64,000 nt of DNA from Helicobacter turcicus (GTDB lineage Bacteria; Campylobacterota; Campylobacteria; Campylobacterales; Helicobacteraceae), in the NCBI RefSeq assembly GCF_019711685.1, contig NZ_JAIGYQ010000005.1:1-64000 (forward strand), read 5' to 3'. Below are positions 62,596 to 64,000 of the stretch, in pieces. The position numbers and the translations under genes are program-made. Each line of letters starts with the position of its first letter. The stretch's first letter is position 1. Below the pieces are notes generated by a model that did not search any database, was not told where the DNA came from, and saw nothing but the letters and a program-made list of their open reading frames with translations.

Positions 62596-62731
62596 CCTCC
62601 AACTTAAAAAATACAATTACACTATTTAAAAGCAAAGGATTTAAAACATTCATAAAGAAATAATAATATAATTTCTCCGCTAGGTTGTGTTTTTTACACA
62701 ATGGCTGAACTTAAGCTTTCAAGGATTTCAA

Positions 62732-62971
62732 ATGGACAAGGTAACAGAGAAAAAGATCTTGAATTATTTAGAGAAAAAGACGCTCAATAAAAGTGAGTTG
62801 CACCAATACACTGAACAAATCGGCTATATGCTAAAACTAGGAACATCTTTAAGGAACATTTATGGTTTTTTACAAGAGGAATACAAAATCAAAACAAGTT
62901 ATAGCAACTTTCACAATTTTGCTAAAAAGAATTTTAATTTTAGCAAACACAAGAGAAAAAAGGAATCTTAA
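62732..62971 (+). CDS. Small TraK/DUF5338-like protein
   Basis: 79 aa from ATG 62732, supported by AAGGATTTCAA; a longer frame from 62687 lacks a binding site. The layout, an N-terminal helix (KILNYLEKKTLNKSELHQY), then IGYMLKLGTSLRNIYGFLQE and YSNFHNFAKKNF with a basic tail, resembles the small DNA-binding relaxosome proteins of the TraK/DUF5338 group (helix, then I-W/Y-x-x-L, then Y-x-x-F-x-x-x-V/A-K/R). Such genes belong to plasmids or integrated elements. The resemblance is in pattern only. It stands alone next to the DUF1561 gene and may mark a remnant of the element that brought the region. Confidence 0.45.
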   Translation: MDKVTEKKILNYLEKKTLNKSELHQYTEQIGYMLKLGTSLRNIYGFLQEEYKIKTSYSNFHNFAKKNFNFSKHKRKKES

Positions 62972-62980
62972 CCCAAAAAA

Positions 62981-63011
62981 AGGATTCTGGCATTTCTTGC
63001 TAGAATTATCC
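62981..63011. terminator. Imperfect hairpin between the TraK-like gene and hemC
   Basis: AGGATTCTGGC and GCTAGAATTATCCT form an interrupted stem around ATTTCTT in the gap between two convergent genes. No strong T run follows, so function is uncertain. Confidence 0.35.
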
Positions 63012-63066
63012 TAGTCAATTAACTTTCAAAATGCTCCTAGCAAATATTTCTCTAAAACTTTTACAT

Positions 63067-63999
63067 TTAAAATTGCCAATTTTGTGCTTTTTCTAAAATT
63101 ACTTTTGCACCCTGCTTTAGAAAAGATTCCGCTAAAGTTATTCCAATATATTCGCAATCCTTAATACTTGCGACCTCACTCTCTAAACTCTCTTTTAAAA
63201 TCTCACTTCCATCTGGCAACCCAAGAATTGCACGTACTTTCAAACTTCCTTCTTGATAGCTTGCATTAATCCCAATAGGCACTTGACAACCACCATTTAG
63301 CGCACGTACAAAAGCCCGCTCACAATGCGTTTCAAACACAGCATTTTTGTCATTTAAAAAATTTAAAATCTCTACGCATTCGCTATCCTCTCTACACTCA
63401 ATCCCAAGTGCTGCCTGCCCCATTGCTGGAATCATAAATTCCAAAGGTCTAATATATGGAATCCCTTTTAATTCTAAACGATTTACTCCCGCTTGCGCTA
63501 AAATAATCGCATCAAACTCCCCATTTTCAAGACGTTGCAAACGAGTTTGAACATTTCCACGTAAGCTTTGGCAATCTAAATCCTCCCTTAAAGCATTAAT
63601 TTGCATCACGCGCCTTAGTGAAGTTGTGCCTACTCTAGCACCTCTTTGGAGAGATTCTAAGCTTTCATATTTAAAGCTTAAAAAACTATCACGCACATCT
63701 TCTCTCCTTGTAATCGCTGCTAATCCAAGCCCTTCTACAAAATCCACAGGTACATCTTTTAAGCTATGCACCGCTAAATCAATGCTCCCATCTAATAGCA
63801 ACATTTCAAGTTCTTTTGTGAAAAGTCCTTTACCTCCAATTTTTGCTAAAGGAACATCTAAAATCTTATCACCCTTTGTTTTGACGATTTTTAATTCTAC
63901 TAGAAGTGTAGGATATTGCGTCTCTAAAAGATTCTTAATATGATTTGCTTGCCAAAGCGCAAGCACACTTCCGCGCGTTCCAATGGTAAGTTTTTGCAT
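63067..63999 (-). CDS. hemC: Hydroxymethylbilane synthase (porphobilinogen deaminase)
   Basis: Joins four porphobilinogen units to hydroxymethylbilane in heme synthesis. The start [47 protein letters not shown] and GGCQVPIG (with the Cys that binds the dipyrromethane cofactor) are all present. The length of 310 aa is normal and the gene is complete, its ATG ending one base before the window edge. Confidence 0.96.
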   Translation of the reverse strand: MQKLTIGTRGSVLALWQANHIKNLLETQYPTLLVELKIVKTKGDKILDVPLAKIGGKGLFTKELEMLLLDGSIDLAVHSLKDVPVDFVEGLGLAAITRREDVRDSFLSFKYESLESLQRGARVGTTSLRRVMQINALREDLDCQSLRGNVQTRLQRLENGEFDAIILAQAGVNRLELKGIPYIRPLEFMIPAMGQAALGIECREDSECVEILNFLNDKNAVFETHCERAFVRALNGGCQVPIGINASYQEGSLKVRAILGLPDGSEILKESLESEVASIKDCEYIGITLAESFLKQGAKVILEKAQNWQF

Positions 64000-64000
64000 T

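Noticed and set aside
47768-62971. Prophage or integrated element with defined ends
   Set aside because: No integrase, capsid, portal, transposase or direct-repeat attachment site was seen; only composition and gene content suggest transfer.
1-64000. CRISPR array or insertion sequence
   Set aside because: No regularly spaced repeats and no transposase-like frame were found on either strand.

Overview
The window is a 64 kb stretch of an AT-rich, densely packed genome of the Campylobacterota, most likely a Helicobacter of the enterohepatic type. The evidence is protein-level resemblance to known Helicobacter families: a MagIII-type 3-methyladenine glycosylase, the divergent Helicobacter SpeE, a fused PabB-PabC, a ccoNOQP operon followed by DUF4006 and FixH-like genes, a por pyruvate:acceptor oxidoreductase, DUF3972, and an L31 that has lost half of its zinc ligands. 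RNase P RNA and two tRNA genes (Ala-GGC, Arg-GCG) are also present.

Layout. 1-3.2 kb is a surface-carbohydrate locus: two diverged copies of a phase-variable gene family lie in opposite orientation around galE, each with an 11-base G tract in the same C-terminal glycine-rich module. The right-hand copy is the fourth gene of a minus-strand operon gapA-csd4-hemH-SGNH-galE. 6.6-9.9 kb (plus) holds a BI-1 protein, ThiD2, a HAD phosphatase, rnpB and hypE. 9.9-17.3 kb (minus) is a tightly overlapping run rpmE-rsmI-rlmB-RodZ-like-periplasmic protein-aminotransferase-ccoI-phnA. 17.4-30.4 kb contains hisS, porGDAB, a diiron DUF455 gene, the folate genes pabBC and pabA (pabA frame-disrupted at a T TTA AAG heptamer), tRNAs, coaE, speE, a SurA-like PPIase, pepD and magIII. 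30.5-45.2 kb (plus) carries adh, an LLM oxidoreductase, mutY, luxS, ligA, a CorC/HlyC protein, purE, a DUF89 gene that seems to start at ATT, and the complete cbb3 oxidase operon. An MCP and a hypoxanthine-type DNA glycosylase follow.

47.8-62.6 kb is accessory in character. It starts with a carboxy(nor)spermidine dehydrogenase gene that is richer in G+C and has two long insertions. Next comes a gapless four-gene block: a BcgI-like fused nuclease/N6-adenine methyltransferase, an S-type specificity subunit, an OLD/ABC-type ATPase and a small PD-(D/E)xK protein. A type III restriction-modification pair in res-then-mod order follows from its own promoter. After a structured non-coding spacer lies a secreted ricin-B-lectin/DUF1561 protein, a relative of the Leptospira virulence-modifying proteins. 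hemC closes the window.

The most promising places for something undescribed are the ATPase-nuclease pair inside the restriction-modification block, the lectin-DUF1561 gene with the structured element in front of it, the tail-switching G-tract pair, and the possible programmed frameshift in pabA. Functions are assigned by reading motifs only; no database search was possible.
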